Below the pieces are notes generated by a model. The model was not told the origin of the DNA. It saw only the letters and a program-made list of their open reading frames with translations, and did not search any database. 21,018 nt of DNA from a virus. This document shows, piece by piece, positions 7,238 through 15,853 of the stretch (positions are counted from its first letter, which is position 1; each line of letters begins with the position of its first letter). Location: the IMG/VR virus record IMGVR_UViG_3300017755_000147, positions 1 through 21,018 of that record; one strand, 5' to 3'. Position numbers and translations under genes: made by a program.

Positions 7238-10200
7238 TGGTAGACTTCACAATAGGAGCTGAAGAGAGCTTTAAAAGAAATATAGGTTTTGGTTATGAAG
7301 GCACTATAGGGCAACAAGAAAAAGCAAAATATAATGAAGATGCCTTAGAAACACTTACTACAAAAGATTTCGTAGATACATTAAGAGATTATTACCAATG
7401 GAGAGAAGGTGAAACTTCACTGTATACAGGTGCACCAGATTTAAGGTACGCAGACGATGCTGACATTTTAGATTATTTTTATAGTGACAGAACATGGCGA
7501 AATAACAATACGGTATCAATGGGAAGAGACTTGTCTCAAGTTAGAGGAACAAATGACCCTAAGCGTTTACAGCAGTTTGCAAAAATAAATAATGTTTATC
7601 AGAATCTTCCTAGTTTTTGGAATGACCCAAATAGAGACTTTGGTGAATGGCTTATAGATTTTGGAGGAGCATTATTGCTTGACCCTGTAAATGTTATTGG
7701 CTTTGGTGTTGGTGGAACAGCAGCAAAGAAAGCATACCAAGTAGAACTAAAAAAGCGTTTAAAAAATAAAGTTGCAGGAAAGATAAATCAAAAAATTTTT
7801 GAAAACTCTGCAAAAGCTGCAACCAAAAAAGCATTCGGTGCTGCACTTGTAAAAGGTGGTATTTATGAAGGCTTAACTACAGGTGCGATTACAGGAGCGT
7901 CTGACACAATATTACAACACACTGCTATAAATGCAGGTGTGCAAGAAAAATTTGATTTTGGTAGACTAGGAGTAGCTACTGCATTTGGTACAGGCTTTGG
8001 AACTGTATTTGGTGCAGCGTTTTCTGCTGGTAGTTTTAAGTTTGCCTTAAGAGGACAAAAGAAGGCAAGCATTAAAAACTTAGAAGACATTCACAATTTT
8101 GGATTTGATGAACTAAATGGAACGCGATTGTTTAATGACTTAACTGAACCCAAAATAAAAGGTGAGCGATACCAAGACAAGTCAGCAGAAGAGATTGCAA
8201 ACATTAAAGAATACAACACCATTAAAGCTAAAGGCACAGATGATTACATCAAAAAATTAAGAGAAGTAGCACGAGAACCAGGAGGAAAACCTCCTAAAGA
8301 AAAGTTTAATTACGAGAGATGGGCTGAAGGAGATAAAAACCACACACCTGTTCAAATGATTAAAGTTTTAGCTCGAGATTTATCTGCAAAGATGGATGCA
8401 GATATCGTGATGAAAAACTTTCAACAGATAAGAGAAGAAGCAGCACTTGTAGGATTAAATCCTGAAGAACTAATTAAAAATATTAAAATGTTTGGAGATA
8501 GTAAAATAGCTGGTGAGATGTTGGCTATGCGTCAACTTATAAAAAAAGAGTCTGATGATATGGTTAAGCTTGCCCGACAAATAGATAGTGAACACATAAC
8601 TAGAGTAGAAGTTAAACAATTTACAAATGAGTTTATGGCCAGGAGAGAAATGATTTCTCAGTTGTTATTTATACAAAAGAAAGCGCAATCAACTTTAGGT
8701 ACTGCTCTTGCGTCACAAAGACAAGCTGTTGATGAGAGTAAGGCCGTACGATTATTAATTGAGCCAGAAGATATAGAAATGGCTAGAAAATTAGATGGCA
8801 ACCCTGAAGACTATATGCGAGCTGTTGCAAAACTTGATGATGACAACCACGTTATCTTGGCTTTACAAAGGGCAGAGAAAGTTGATAAGTGGGATTTAGC
8901 TGCAGAGTATGTAAACAACAACTTACTTTCTAGCCCAGATACACACATCTTAAATATTGCCTCTGGATTAATGCAAACACAATGGAAGCCATTAGTTATG
9001 TTGGTGCGTGCTGCTTACATGACACCTGTTGATAAGAAAAGAGCACAAGTCATTGCTGGTGAAGCTATTGATACTTATGTGTATCAGTACGTTTACACAT
9101 TAGAAGCTATTCGTGGTGCATACAAAAGTTTTAAAGCTGGTCGTCCAATCTTAGACAGTCGTTCATTAAAATACGACAGCAACATAAGACAAGGCCAATT
9201 AGATTATTATTTAACTGCTATGGTAAAACTTTTAACACCAAGCAATGCAATTGGTAGAGCTGGACGTTTCGTTGCAAACATTCCTATCAAATTAATTACT
9301 TCCCCCTTAAGAGTTTTATCTGCAGGAGATGAATTTATGAAGTCTATGACTTTTAAAGCTAGAGCTGCAGCGCAAGTTAATTCACGTATTGCCAGGGAAA
9401 ATCCTGAAGTCTTTACAAGGTTAGATAATTTTACAACTGCTAGAGGTGCAAAAGATATTGAAGCTTACAAAGAGTTATCTAGGCGATATATGAAAGAGTA
9501 TATGGATGAAACAGGGCAAGCGCGTTCGACAGTTCAAACAAACAAATCATCTGTTAGAGCAGATGTATTAACTGACCAAGATAAATTAGAAATTAATGAC
9601 CCATTACACTATGCAAGAGAAGCAACCTACACACAGCCTGCTACATCACAAGCGCAAAAAGCTGACGGTACATTTGAAGGTGCTGTAGAAGGCAGAGTTA
9701 CTGGTGCAGTTCTTGACTTTACTAATAAGCACAGATGGACACGTGCCATGGGATTACACTTTATCAATACCCCATCAAACTTAATTAGATGGAACTTTCA
9801 ACACTTACCTATCTTTGGAAAATATCAATTTCAAATGAAACAAATGCTTAAGAAAAATTCAGATGGTGATTTTATAAATCCTGAAGCTGCTGCAGAAGCA
9901 AATGCAAGAATTACTATGGGTTGGGCTTTGTGGGTTGGAGCATTTACTGCTGCTATTTATGGCAAGACAACAGGTGGTGGTTCAAGAGACTTTAGACAAA
10001 ATAAAGAAAAAGAAAATCTTACAGGATGGCAACCTTATTCTTATAAAGGGAAAGATGGTCGTTACATTAGTATGAACAGACTAGACCCATTCTTTACACC
10101 ATTTGCAATTGCTGCAGACATGGTAGACGCAATAGGTGACTTCTTAGAATTTAACGAAGATTTAACACCATACCAAGAAAGTAGAATGACAGAGCTATCT

Positions 10201-11025
10201 ATGGCTGTGATAGCAAGTATGACAAGAAACTTTACATCTAAATTTTATACAAAAGGAATGTTAGAGACCGCAGACTTATTATTGGGTGATGGTTTGATGA
10301 TGACACGTGACCCAGAACGAAAGTCAGGAATGTTTTTTGGAAGAACCTTGTTTAAGTTCTTACCTTTGTCAGGAATGATGCGTTACAACAACAGAGTGTT
10401 TGATGAGTACAATCGTGAGCTTTGGACATTTACTGATAATTTAAAAACATACAACCCACTAGATGACCCAGATGCTGTTATGCCTGAGCGTAATATGTTT
10501 GGTGAAAAGATTAGCCGTAAGAATGGATGGTTATTTGGATTAGGTGGACAAACAGGATTATGGTCTTCACCATTTGCTATGACAAATTTTAAAAATACTG
10601 CTGTAGCTAAATTCTTTGAAGACAGAGATGTAGAGTACAGACGACCATCTAAGATAGACAGAAACAGCAAAATTAATTTAAAAGACCTAAGAAATACCAA
10701 AGGACAAACTGCTTACGATAGATGGATGGAACTTAAGAACGAAGTGAAGATTAATTATCAGGGCAAAAAGAGAGGCCTTAAGGAAATTGTAGAGTTTATG
10801 GTTATGAATAAGCGAAGTAACTTATACAAAAACTTACCAGCAGGCGTTGTTGAGGGTAAAGACTTTAGGCAAGATGCTTTAGTTAATCTGGTAAGACAGT
10901 TTGAATCTGCAGCTTACGACTTAATGGTTCGTGAGTTCCCACAAATAGAAAAAGAAACTCTACGAAGAGATGAGTCAATTAGGAAAGAATCAAGGAAAGC
11001 ACTTGATGCCTTTTTAAACTATTAA
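7237..11025 (+). CDS. internal virion protein (T7 gp16-like ejection protein, no transglycosylase domain seen)
   Basis: The length, 1262 residues, is close to T7 gp16 (1318 aa), and it is the last gene of the ejection-protein run. The first 130 residues (including DLRYADDADILDYFYSDRTW at about 69-88) show none of the lysozyme-like features of the T7 gp16 N-terminus, such as ESRF or GPLGMMQF. Hydrophobic, glycine/alanine-rich segments occur at about 137-160 and 240-270. A membrane-like stretch, MGWALWVGAFTAAIYG, lies near residues 893-908. The central and C-terminal parts are long and charged. The expected role is to span the inner membrane and drive DNA entry. The start overlaps the previous stop as TAATG; a 46-bp gap follows. 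Confidence 0.83.
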   Translation: MVDFTIGAEESFKRNIGFGYEGTIGQQEKAKYNEDALETLTTKDFVDTLRDYYQWREGETSLYTGAPDLRYADDADILDYFYSDRTWRNNNTVSMGRDLSQVRGTNDPKRLQQFAKINNVYQNLPSFWNDPNRDFGEWLIDFGGALLLDPVNVIGFGVGGTAAKKAYQVELKKRLKNKVAGKINQKIFENSAKAATKKAFGAALVKGGIYEGLTTGAITGASDTILQHTAINAGVQEKFDFGRLGVATAFGTGFGTVFGAAFSAGSFKFALRGQKKASIKNLEDIHNFGFDELNGTRLFNDLTEPKIKGERYQDKSAEEIANIKEYNTIKAKGTDDYIKKLREVAREPGGKPPKEKFNYERWAEGDKNHTPVQMIKVLARDLSAKMDADIVMKNFQQIREEAALVGLNPEELIKNIKMFGDSKIAGEMLAMRQLIKKESDDMVKLARQIDSEHITRVEVKQFTNEFMARREMISQLLFIQKKAQSTLGTALASQRQAVDESKAVRLLIEPEDIEMARKLDGNPEDYMRAVAKLDDDNHVILALQRAEKVDKWDLAAEYVNNNLLSSPDTHILNIASGLMQTQWKPLVMLVRAAYMTPVDKKRAQVIAGEAIDTYVYQYVYTLEAIRGAYKSFKAGRPILDSRSLKYDSNIRQGQLDYYLTAMVKLLTPSNAIGRAGRFVANIPIKLITSPLRVLSAGDEFMKSMTFKARAAAQVNSRIARENPEVFTRLDNFTTARGAKDIEAYKELSRRYMKEYMDETGQARSTVQTNKSSVRADVLTDQDKLEINDPLHYAREATYTQPATSQAQKADGTFEGAVEGRVTGAVLDFTNKHRWTRAMGLHFINTPSNLIRWNFQHLPIFGKYQFQMKQMLKKNSDGDFINPEAAAEANARITMGWALWVGAFTAAIYGKTTGGGSRDFRQNKEKENLTGWQPYSYKGKDGRYISMNRLDPFFTPFAIAADMVDAIGDFLEFNEDLTPYQESRMTELSMAVIASMTRNFTSKFYTKGMLETADLLLGDGLMMTRDPERKSGMFFGRTLFKFLPLSGMMRYNNRVFDEYNRELWTFTDNLKTYNPLDDPDAVMPERNMFGEKISRKNGWLFGLGGQTGLWSSPFAMTNFKNTAVAKFFEDRDVEYRRPSKIDRNSKINLKDLRNTKGQTAYDRWMELKNEVKINYQGKKRGLKEIVEFMVMNKRSNLYKNLPAGVVEGKDFRQDALVNLVRQFESAAYDLMVREFPQIEKETLRRDESIRKESRKALDAFLNY

Positions 11026-11071
11026 TCAAAAGTACCCGTCTTAGAAGAATATTCACAAATAAGGAGATAAA

Positions 11072-14000
11072 ATGGCAAATAGCTTTGTACGTTACACAGG
11101 TAACGGAAGTACGACCGCATACGCGATACCTTTTAGTTATCGAGTAGCAGGTGACTTAACTGTCACAATTAATGCTGTCGCTACAACTGCTTTTACTTTT
11201 AATGCTGCGGGCACAACGCTTACATTTAATACAGCTCCCGCAAATTCATCCGCTATTGAGATTAGACGTTCAACCAGTCAAGCTTCAAGACTTACAGATT
11301 ATAGCTCTGGTTCAGTTCTTACCGAAAGCGACTTAGATACTGACAGTACCCAAGCATTCTTTATGGGACAGGAAGCAATTGATGACGCTGGAGATAAAAT
11401 TAAAATTGATAGTGCAGACTTCCAATGGGACGCAACAAATAAAAGAATTAAGAATGTAACTGACCCAACGGGCGCACAAGATGTTGCAACAAAAAACTAT
11501 TTAGAAAACACATGGCTTACAACTGCAGATAAAGCAGCCCTTACAACTATTAATGCAAACATTGCTAATATTAATGCTGTAAACTCTAATGCCAGTAACG
11601 TAAATACTGTATCTGCAAACAACGCTAATGTAACAACCGTAGCTAATAACATTGGCTCAGTTAATACGGTAGCTTCAGATATAACAAAAGTTGTTGCTGT
11701 AGCAAACGATTTAGCTGAAGCTGTGTCAGAAATTGAAACAGTTGCAGATGACTTAAACGAAACAACTTCTGAAATAGATACAGTTTCTAACAATATAGCT
11801 AACGTTAATACTGTTGGTGGAATATCTTCTGATGTCAGTACAGTAGCTGGTATTAGTGGCAATGTTACAACTGTTGCGGGGATATCTTCTAATGTTACTG
11901 CTGTAGCTAACAACTCAACAAACATAAACGCTGTAAATGCAAATTCATCTAATATTAATACCGTTGCAGCTGATGCTACAGATATTGGAACTGTTGCTGG
12001 TATTTCTTCAGACGTAACCGCAGTATCAGGCAACTCGGCAAATGTAACTGCTGTTGCTGGAAATGCGACAAACATCAACGCGGTAAATGCAAATTCATCT
12101 AATATCAATGCTGTAAATAGTAATGCTTCAAATATTAATTCAACAGCATCTAACGAAACAAATATTAATACAGTAGCAACCAACATTGGCTCAGTGAATA
12201 CAGTAGCTACCGATATTACAAAAGTAATTTCAGTTGCTAATGATTTAGCGGAAGCAATATCAGAAGTAGAAACTGTAGCAGATGATTTAAATGAAACATC
12301 TTCAGAGATTGACACAGTTTCAAATAATATTGCTAACGTAAATAATGTTGGAACTAATATTGCTAATGTAAATACTGTAGCTGGAGTTTCGGCTGACGTA
12401 ACAACTGTAGCTGATAATGATGCAAACGTAACAACTGTAGCTAATAATGACACAAACATTACGACAGTAGCTACAGGTATTTCTAATGTTAATACAGTTG
12501 CAACGAATGTAGCAAACGTAAATGCAGTTGCAGCCAATTCTACTAATATAAATGCAGTTAATAGTAACAGCTCTAATATTAATGCAGTCAATACTAACAG
12601 TGCAAATATTAACACTGTTGCGGGTATAGATAGTGACGTTACTACGGTTGCTAATGACGGCACAGATATAGGAACAGTTGCAACAAATATCGCTAGTGTA
12701 AATACAGTAGCTGGTAATAACGCAAACGTCACAGCCGTAGCTGGAAACAGCTCAAACATTACAGCAGTAGCTACTAATGCAACAAACATTAATGCAGTAA
12801 ACGCAAACTCTGCAAATATAAATACTGTAGCCGGCAACAATACAAACATAAATACAGTCGCTGGAATAGACTCAGATGTAACTGACGTAGCTGATATAGC
12901 TTCTGCAGTAACTGCCGTAAATTCAAACTCTTCAAATATTAATACCGTTTCAGGTAACAACTCCAATGTATCAACTGTCGCTGGCATATCAGGCAACGTC
13001 ACTACTGTAGCTGGAATAGCTTCAGACGTTACTGCTGTAGCTGGTGATGCTACTGATATTGGTGCTGTGGCTGCTAAAGCAACTCAAATAGGATTACTTG
13101 GAACAACAGATGCTGTAGCTGACATGAATACTCTTGGCACTGCTGATGTTGTTAATGATATGAACGTACTTGGTACTGCAACTAACGTTACTAACATGGA
13201 CACAATTGCTGGAATATCAGGCAATGTGACAACTGCTGCTGGTATCTCAGCAAATATTACAACTGTTGCTGGCATATCTTCTGATGTAACTGGTGTTGCT
13301 GGTATTGCAAGTACAGTTAGTGCTGTAAATTCTAACAGCTCAAACATAAATGCAGTAAATTCTAACAGCTCTAATATAAACACTGTTGCTGCTAACAACT
13401 CAAACATAACAACTGTAGCTGATAATGACACAAACATAACTGCCGTAGCTGGAAATAGCTCAAATATTAATGCAGTTAATAGTAACAGCTCCAATATTAA
13501 TACCGTAGCTGGAGATGCCACTGTTATTAATAATGTATCAGGTGCAATCAGTGATATTCAAACTGCAAACTCTAACAGCTCTAATATCAATACTGTTGCT
13601 GGTGCAATTACTAACGTAAACACCGTAAGCGGAGACATTGCTAATGTGAATACAGTAGCGAGTAACCTTGCTTCGGTTAATGCTTTTAGTGAGCAGTATC
13701 GTATTGGTGCTTCAGACCCTACAACTTCTTTAAACGATGGTGATTTATTTTACAATTCAACAAGTAACACATTAAAAGTTTATGACGGTTCTGGGTGGAC
13801 TGCTGGTGTAACTTTAGGTTCAGGCTTCTTACCACTAACAGGTGGTGGATTAACAGGAGCATTAACAACAAATTCAACTATAGACGGAAGAGATATTGCA
13901 ACTGACGGAACTAAGTTAGACGGTATCGAAGCTAGTGCAACTGCAGACCAAACTAATGACGAAATAAAAGCAGCCGTAGAAGCTGCAAGTGACTCAAATA

Positions 14001-15853
14001 CATTTACTGATGCTGACCACAGCAAACTCAATGGTATTGAAGCTTCAGCAACTGCTGACCAGACGGATGCAGAAATAAGAACTGCGGTAGAAGCAGCTTC
14101 TGATTCCAATGTGTTTACTGATGCTGACCACTCTAAACTTAACGGTATTGAAAGTGGTGCAACGGCTGACCAAACAGGTGCACAAATTAAATCAGCTTAT
14201 GAAGGTGAATCAGATACTAACGCTTTGACAGACGCATTATTAAGTAAATTAAATGGCATTGAAGCTAGTGCTACTGCTGACCAAACTAAATCTGATATTG
14301 ATGCGTTAAATGTTGATGCTGATACCCTGGACGGACAACATGGCTCATACTACACAGGCTACACTGACACTGCGGTAAGTAACTTAGTAGACTCTTCACC
14401 AGCAGCTCTTAATACTTTAAATGAATTAGCAGCAGCTCTTGGAGATGATGCAAACTTTTCAACTACCGTAAACAATAACATTGCAACTAAGCTACCGTTA
14501 TCAGGTGGAGCAATGACAGGTGCTATTACAACTAACAGCACATTTGATGGTCGTGACGTTGCAACAGACGGAACTAAACTAGATGGAATAGAGGCTAGTG
14601 CAGATGTTACTGACACTGCAAATGTTACTTCGGCTGGAGCATTAATGGATTCAGAAGTAACTAACTTAGCACAAGTTAAAGCATTTGATTCATCAGATTA
14701 TGCAACCGCAGCTCAAGGAACTTTAGCTACTAATGCCCTACCTAAAGCTGGTGGAGCAATGACAGGTGCTATTACAACTAATAGTACGTTTGATGGTCGT
14801 GACGTTGCAACAGACGGAACTAAGTTAGATACTATAGAAACATCTGCTACTGCCGACCAAACAGCTAGTGAAATTAGAGCTTTAGTTGAAAGTGCATCCG
14901 ATAGTAATGTCTTCACTAATGCTGACCATACTAAGTTAAACGGAATAGAAGCATCAGCTACTGCTGACCAAACAGATGCACAGATAAGAGCTGCAGTTGA
15001 AGCAGCAAGTGACTCTAATGTATTTACAGACGCAGACCATACAAAGTTAAATGGTATTGAGGCAAGTGCCGATGTAACGGATACAACTAATGTTGTCGCA
15101 GCATTAACAGCGGGAACTAATGTAACTATTGCAGCAAATGGAACAATATCCGCTACCGATACAAATACCAATACAACTTATAGTGCGGGCACTGGTCTAA
15201 GTTTATCTGGTACTACTTTTAACAACACCATTACAAATAACAATCAGCTAACAAACGGAGCTGGTTATGTGACAACTGACACCAACACAACTTATACTGG
15301 TGGCAATGGAATTACTCTAAGTGGAACTACTTTTAATGTTGAAAATGCAAGTGGCAATGTCTTTGCTCATTCTGCTTGGATTAAGAGTAATGAAGGTAGA
15401 GAAAGAATGTACTTTACTAATAGTGGAGACACTATTTGGAAATCATCTGATACACACCGTTGGAGATGTGCAAATAACAATACCGAAAAAATGAAATTAG
15501 ACGCTAATGGGAATCTTATTCTACTGGCTAATGTCACAGCTTATGGTTCACCTTCAGATGAAAATTTAAAAGATAACATTGAGATAATTCCAAATGCTTT
15601 AGATAAAGTTTCACAATTAAGAGGTGTCACTTTTAACTATAAAAAAGACGGAAGTAAATCAACTGGATTAATAGCTCAAGATTTAGAAAAAGTTTTACCT
15701 GAAGTGGTTTATGAGTTTCAAGATTTAGAAACAGATAAAACTAACAAGGCTGTTCGTTATGGTAATACTGTGGGTTTACTTGTTGAAGCAATCAAAGAAT
15801 TAAAAGCTGAAGTTGCAGACTTAAAATGCAAAAAAGAATGTGAGTGTGAATAG
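11072..15853 (+). CDS. giant tail fibre with T7 gp17-type N-terminus, decapeptide repeats and S74 chaperone
   Basis: This is the receptor-binding fibre, 1593 residues against 553 in T7 gp17. Residues 1-145 resemble the T7 tail-fibre attachment domain (FVRYTGNGSTTAYAIPFSY, then a QDVATKNYLE end). Residues 166-877 hold 61 decapeptide repeats (core N-[V/I]-[N/T]-[T/A]-V-[A/N]) in four blocks. Residues 948-1337 carry 37-residue repeats beginning KL[N/D]GIEASATADQT, plus an ADTLDGQHGSYY motif at 1082-1093. Residues 1495-1593 are an S74 intramolecular chaperone. S1495 and K1500 in SDENLK form the expected Ser-Lys pair, so self-cleavage after trimer folding is likely. The last eight residues contain three cysteines. 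A strong Shine-Dalgarno (AAGGAGA) precedes the ATG. The stop (TAG) overlaps the GTG of the next gene. Confidence 0.93.
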   Translation: MANSFVRYTGNGSTTAYAIPFSYRVAGDLTVTINAVATTAFTFNAAGTTLTFNTAPANSSAIEIRRSTSQASRLTDYSSGSVLTESDLDTDSTQAFFMGQEAIDDAGDKIKIDSADFQWDATNKRIKNVTDPTGAQDVATKNYLENTWLTTADKAALTTINANIANINAVNSNASNVNTVSANNANVTTVANNIGSVNTVASDITKVVAVANDLAEAVSEIETVADDLNETTSEIDTVSNNIANVNTVGGISSDVSTVAGISGNVTTVAGISSNVTAVANNSTNINAVNANSSNINTVAADATDIGTVAGISSDVTAVSGNSANVTAVAGNATNINAVNANSSNINAVNSNASNINSTASNETNINTVATNIGSVNTVATDITKVISVANDLAEAISEVETVADDLNETSSEIDTVSNNIANVNNVGTNIANVNTVAGVSADVTTVADNDANVTTVANNDTNITTVATGISNVNTVATNVANVNAVAANSTNINAVNSNSSNINAVNTNSANINTVAGIDSDVTTVANDGTDIGTVATNIASVNTVAGNNANVTAVAGNSSNITAVATNATNINAVNANSANINTVAGNNTNINTVAGIDSDVTDVADIASAVTAVNSNSSNINTVSGNNSNVSTVAGISGNVTTVAGIASDVTAVAGDATDIGAVAAKATQIGLLGTTDAVADMNTLGTADVVNDMNVLGTATNVTNMDTIAGISGNVTTAAGISANITTVAGISSDVTGVAGIASTVSAVNSNSSNINAVNSNSSNINTVAANNSNITTVADNDTNITAVAGNSSNINAVNSNSSNINTVAGDATVINNVSGAISDIQTANSNSSNINTVAGAITNVNTVSGDIANVNTVASNLASVNAFSEQYRIGASDPTTSLNDGDLFYNSTSNTLKVYDGSGWTAGVTLGSGFLPLTGGGLTGALTTNSTIDGRDIATDGTKLDGIEASATADQTNDEIKAAVEAASDSNTFTDADHSKLNGIEASATADQTDAEIRTAVEAASDSNVFTDADHSKLNGIESGATADQTGAQIKSAYEGESDTNALTDALLSKLNGIEASATADQTKSDIDALNVDADTLDGQHGSYYTGYTDTAVSNLVDSSPAALNTLNELAAALGDDANFSTTVNNNIATKLPLSGGAMTGAITTNSTFDGRDVATDGTKLDGIEASADVTDTANVTSAGALMDSEVTNLAQVKAFDSSDYATAAQGTLATNALPKAGGAMTGAITTNSTFDGRDVATDGTKLDTIETSATADQTASEIRALVESASDSNVFTNADHTKLNGIEASATADQTDAQIRAAVEAASDSNVFTDADHTKLNGIEASADVTDTTNVVAALTAGTNVTIAANGTISATDTNTNTTYSAGTGLSLSGTTFNNTITNNNQLTNGAGYVTTDTNTTYTGGNGITLSGTTFNVENASGNVFAHSAWIKSNEGRERMYFTNSGDTIWKSSDTHRWRCANNNTEKMKLDANGNLILLANVTAYGSPSDENLKDNIEIIPNALDKVSQLRGVTFNYKKDGSKSTGLIAQDLEKVLPEVVYEFQDLETDKTNKAVRYGNTVGLLVEAIKELKAEVADLKCKKECECE
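11567..13702 (+). repeat. 61 tandem decapeptide (30-bp period) repeats in the tail fibre
   Basis: Reading in frame, the units fall into exact 10-residue register. Block I has 5 units (fibre residues 166-215), block II 15 (244-393), block III 25 (422-671) and block IV 16 (718-877, the last one degenerate). Typical units are NINAVNSNSS, NVTTVAGISS and DIGTVAGISS. Blocks I/II and II/III are separated by the same 28-residue spacer (216-243 and 394-421, starting EA[V/I]SE[V/I]ETVADDLNE). Blocks III/IV are separated by three 12-residue repeats (676-711). The fold is uncertain: the hydrophobic pattern with Asn, Thr, Ser and Gly suits a repetitive trimeric shaft, either a beta-helical rod or a decad coiled coil. 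Confidence 0.92.
13913..15082 (+). repeat. 37-residue (111-bp) fibre repeats in two groups
   Basis: Units starting KL[N/D]GIE occur at fibre residues 948, 985, 1022 and 1059 (spacing exactly 37). They recur at 1251, 1288 and 1325 (again 37). A lone short copy lies at 1169. The complete units continue ASATADQT, a short helix-like EIRxAVE segment, and DSNxFTxADH. The two groups are separated by the ADTLDGQHGSYY region and the larger duplicated block. These are likely modular shaft elements between the decapeptide array and the distal tip. Confidence 0.88.
14504..14823 (+). repeat. 82-residue-spaced direct duplication in the fibre gene
   Basis: Two segments recur with a 246-bp offset. A 32-base run begins GGTGGAGCAATGACAGGTGC at 14504 and at 14750. 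A 35-base run begins TTTGATGGTCGTGACGTTGC at 14543 and at 14789. They encode the GGAMTGAITTN and FDGRDVATDGTKLD blocks (residues 1145-1171 and 1227-1253). A third, more diverged protein copy lies at about 923-950. The identical DNA suggests recent duplication or ongoing gene conversion between the copies. Confidence 0.85.
15554..15850 (+). other. S74 intramolecular chaperone / autocleavage domain of the tail fibre
   Basis: The last 99 residues of the fibre begin SDENLKDNIEIIPNALDKVS and continue through LRGVTFNYKKDG, TGLIAQDLEKVLPEVV and YGNTVGLLVEAIKELKAEV. This is the usual order in peptidase S74 domains of phage tailspikes. The Ser and Lys five residues apart (S1495, K1500) match the known catalytic pair. 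The domain helps the trimer fold and is then released by cleavage just before the serine, with helices at the end forming the trimeric bundle. The final stretch CKKECECE is unusual for the family as I know it. Confidence 0.88.

Noticed and set aside
11026-11071. A phage RNA polymerase promoter before the tail fibre gene
   Set aside because: The 46-bp gap shares nothing with the other gaps except the Shine-Dalgarno, and I cannot defend a consensus from one window.
11497-13002. A 501-codon open frame on the minus strand inside the fibre gene, with others at 13084-13521, 13780-14109, 14359-14616 and 14713-15171
   Set aside because: These are by-products of the repetitive Asn/Thr/Ala/Val codons, which leave one antisense frame free of stops. 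The predicted peptides are monotonous hydrophobic repeats with no family resemblance, and the sense frame is clearly the real gene.
11567-13702. Regular 30-bp periodicity suggesting a CRISPR array
   Set aside because: There are no constant repeats separated by unique spacers; the period is a protein repeat read in frame with varied codons, inside one long gene.
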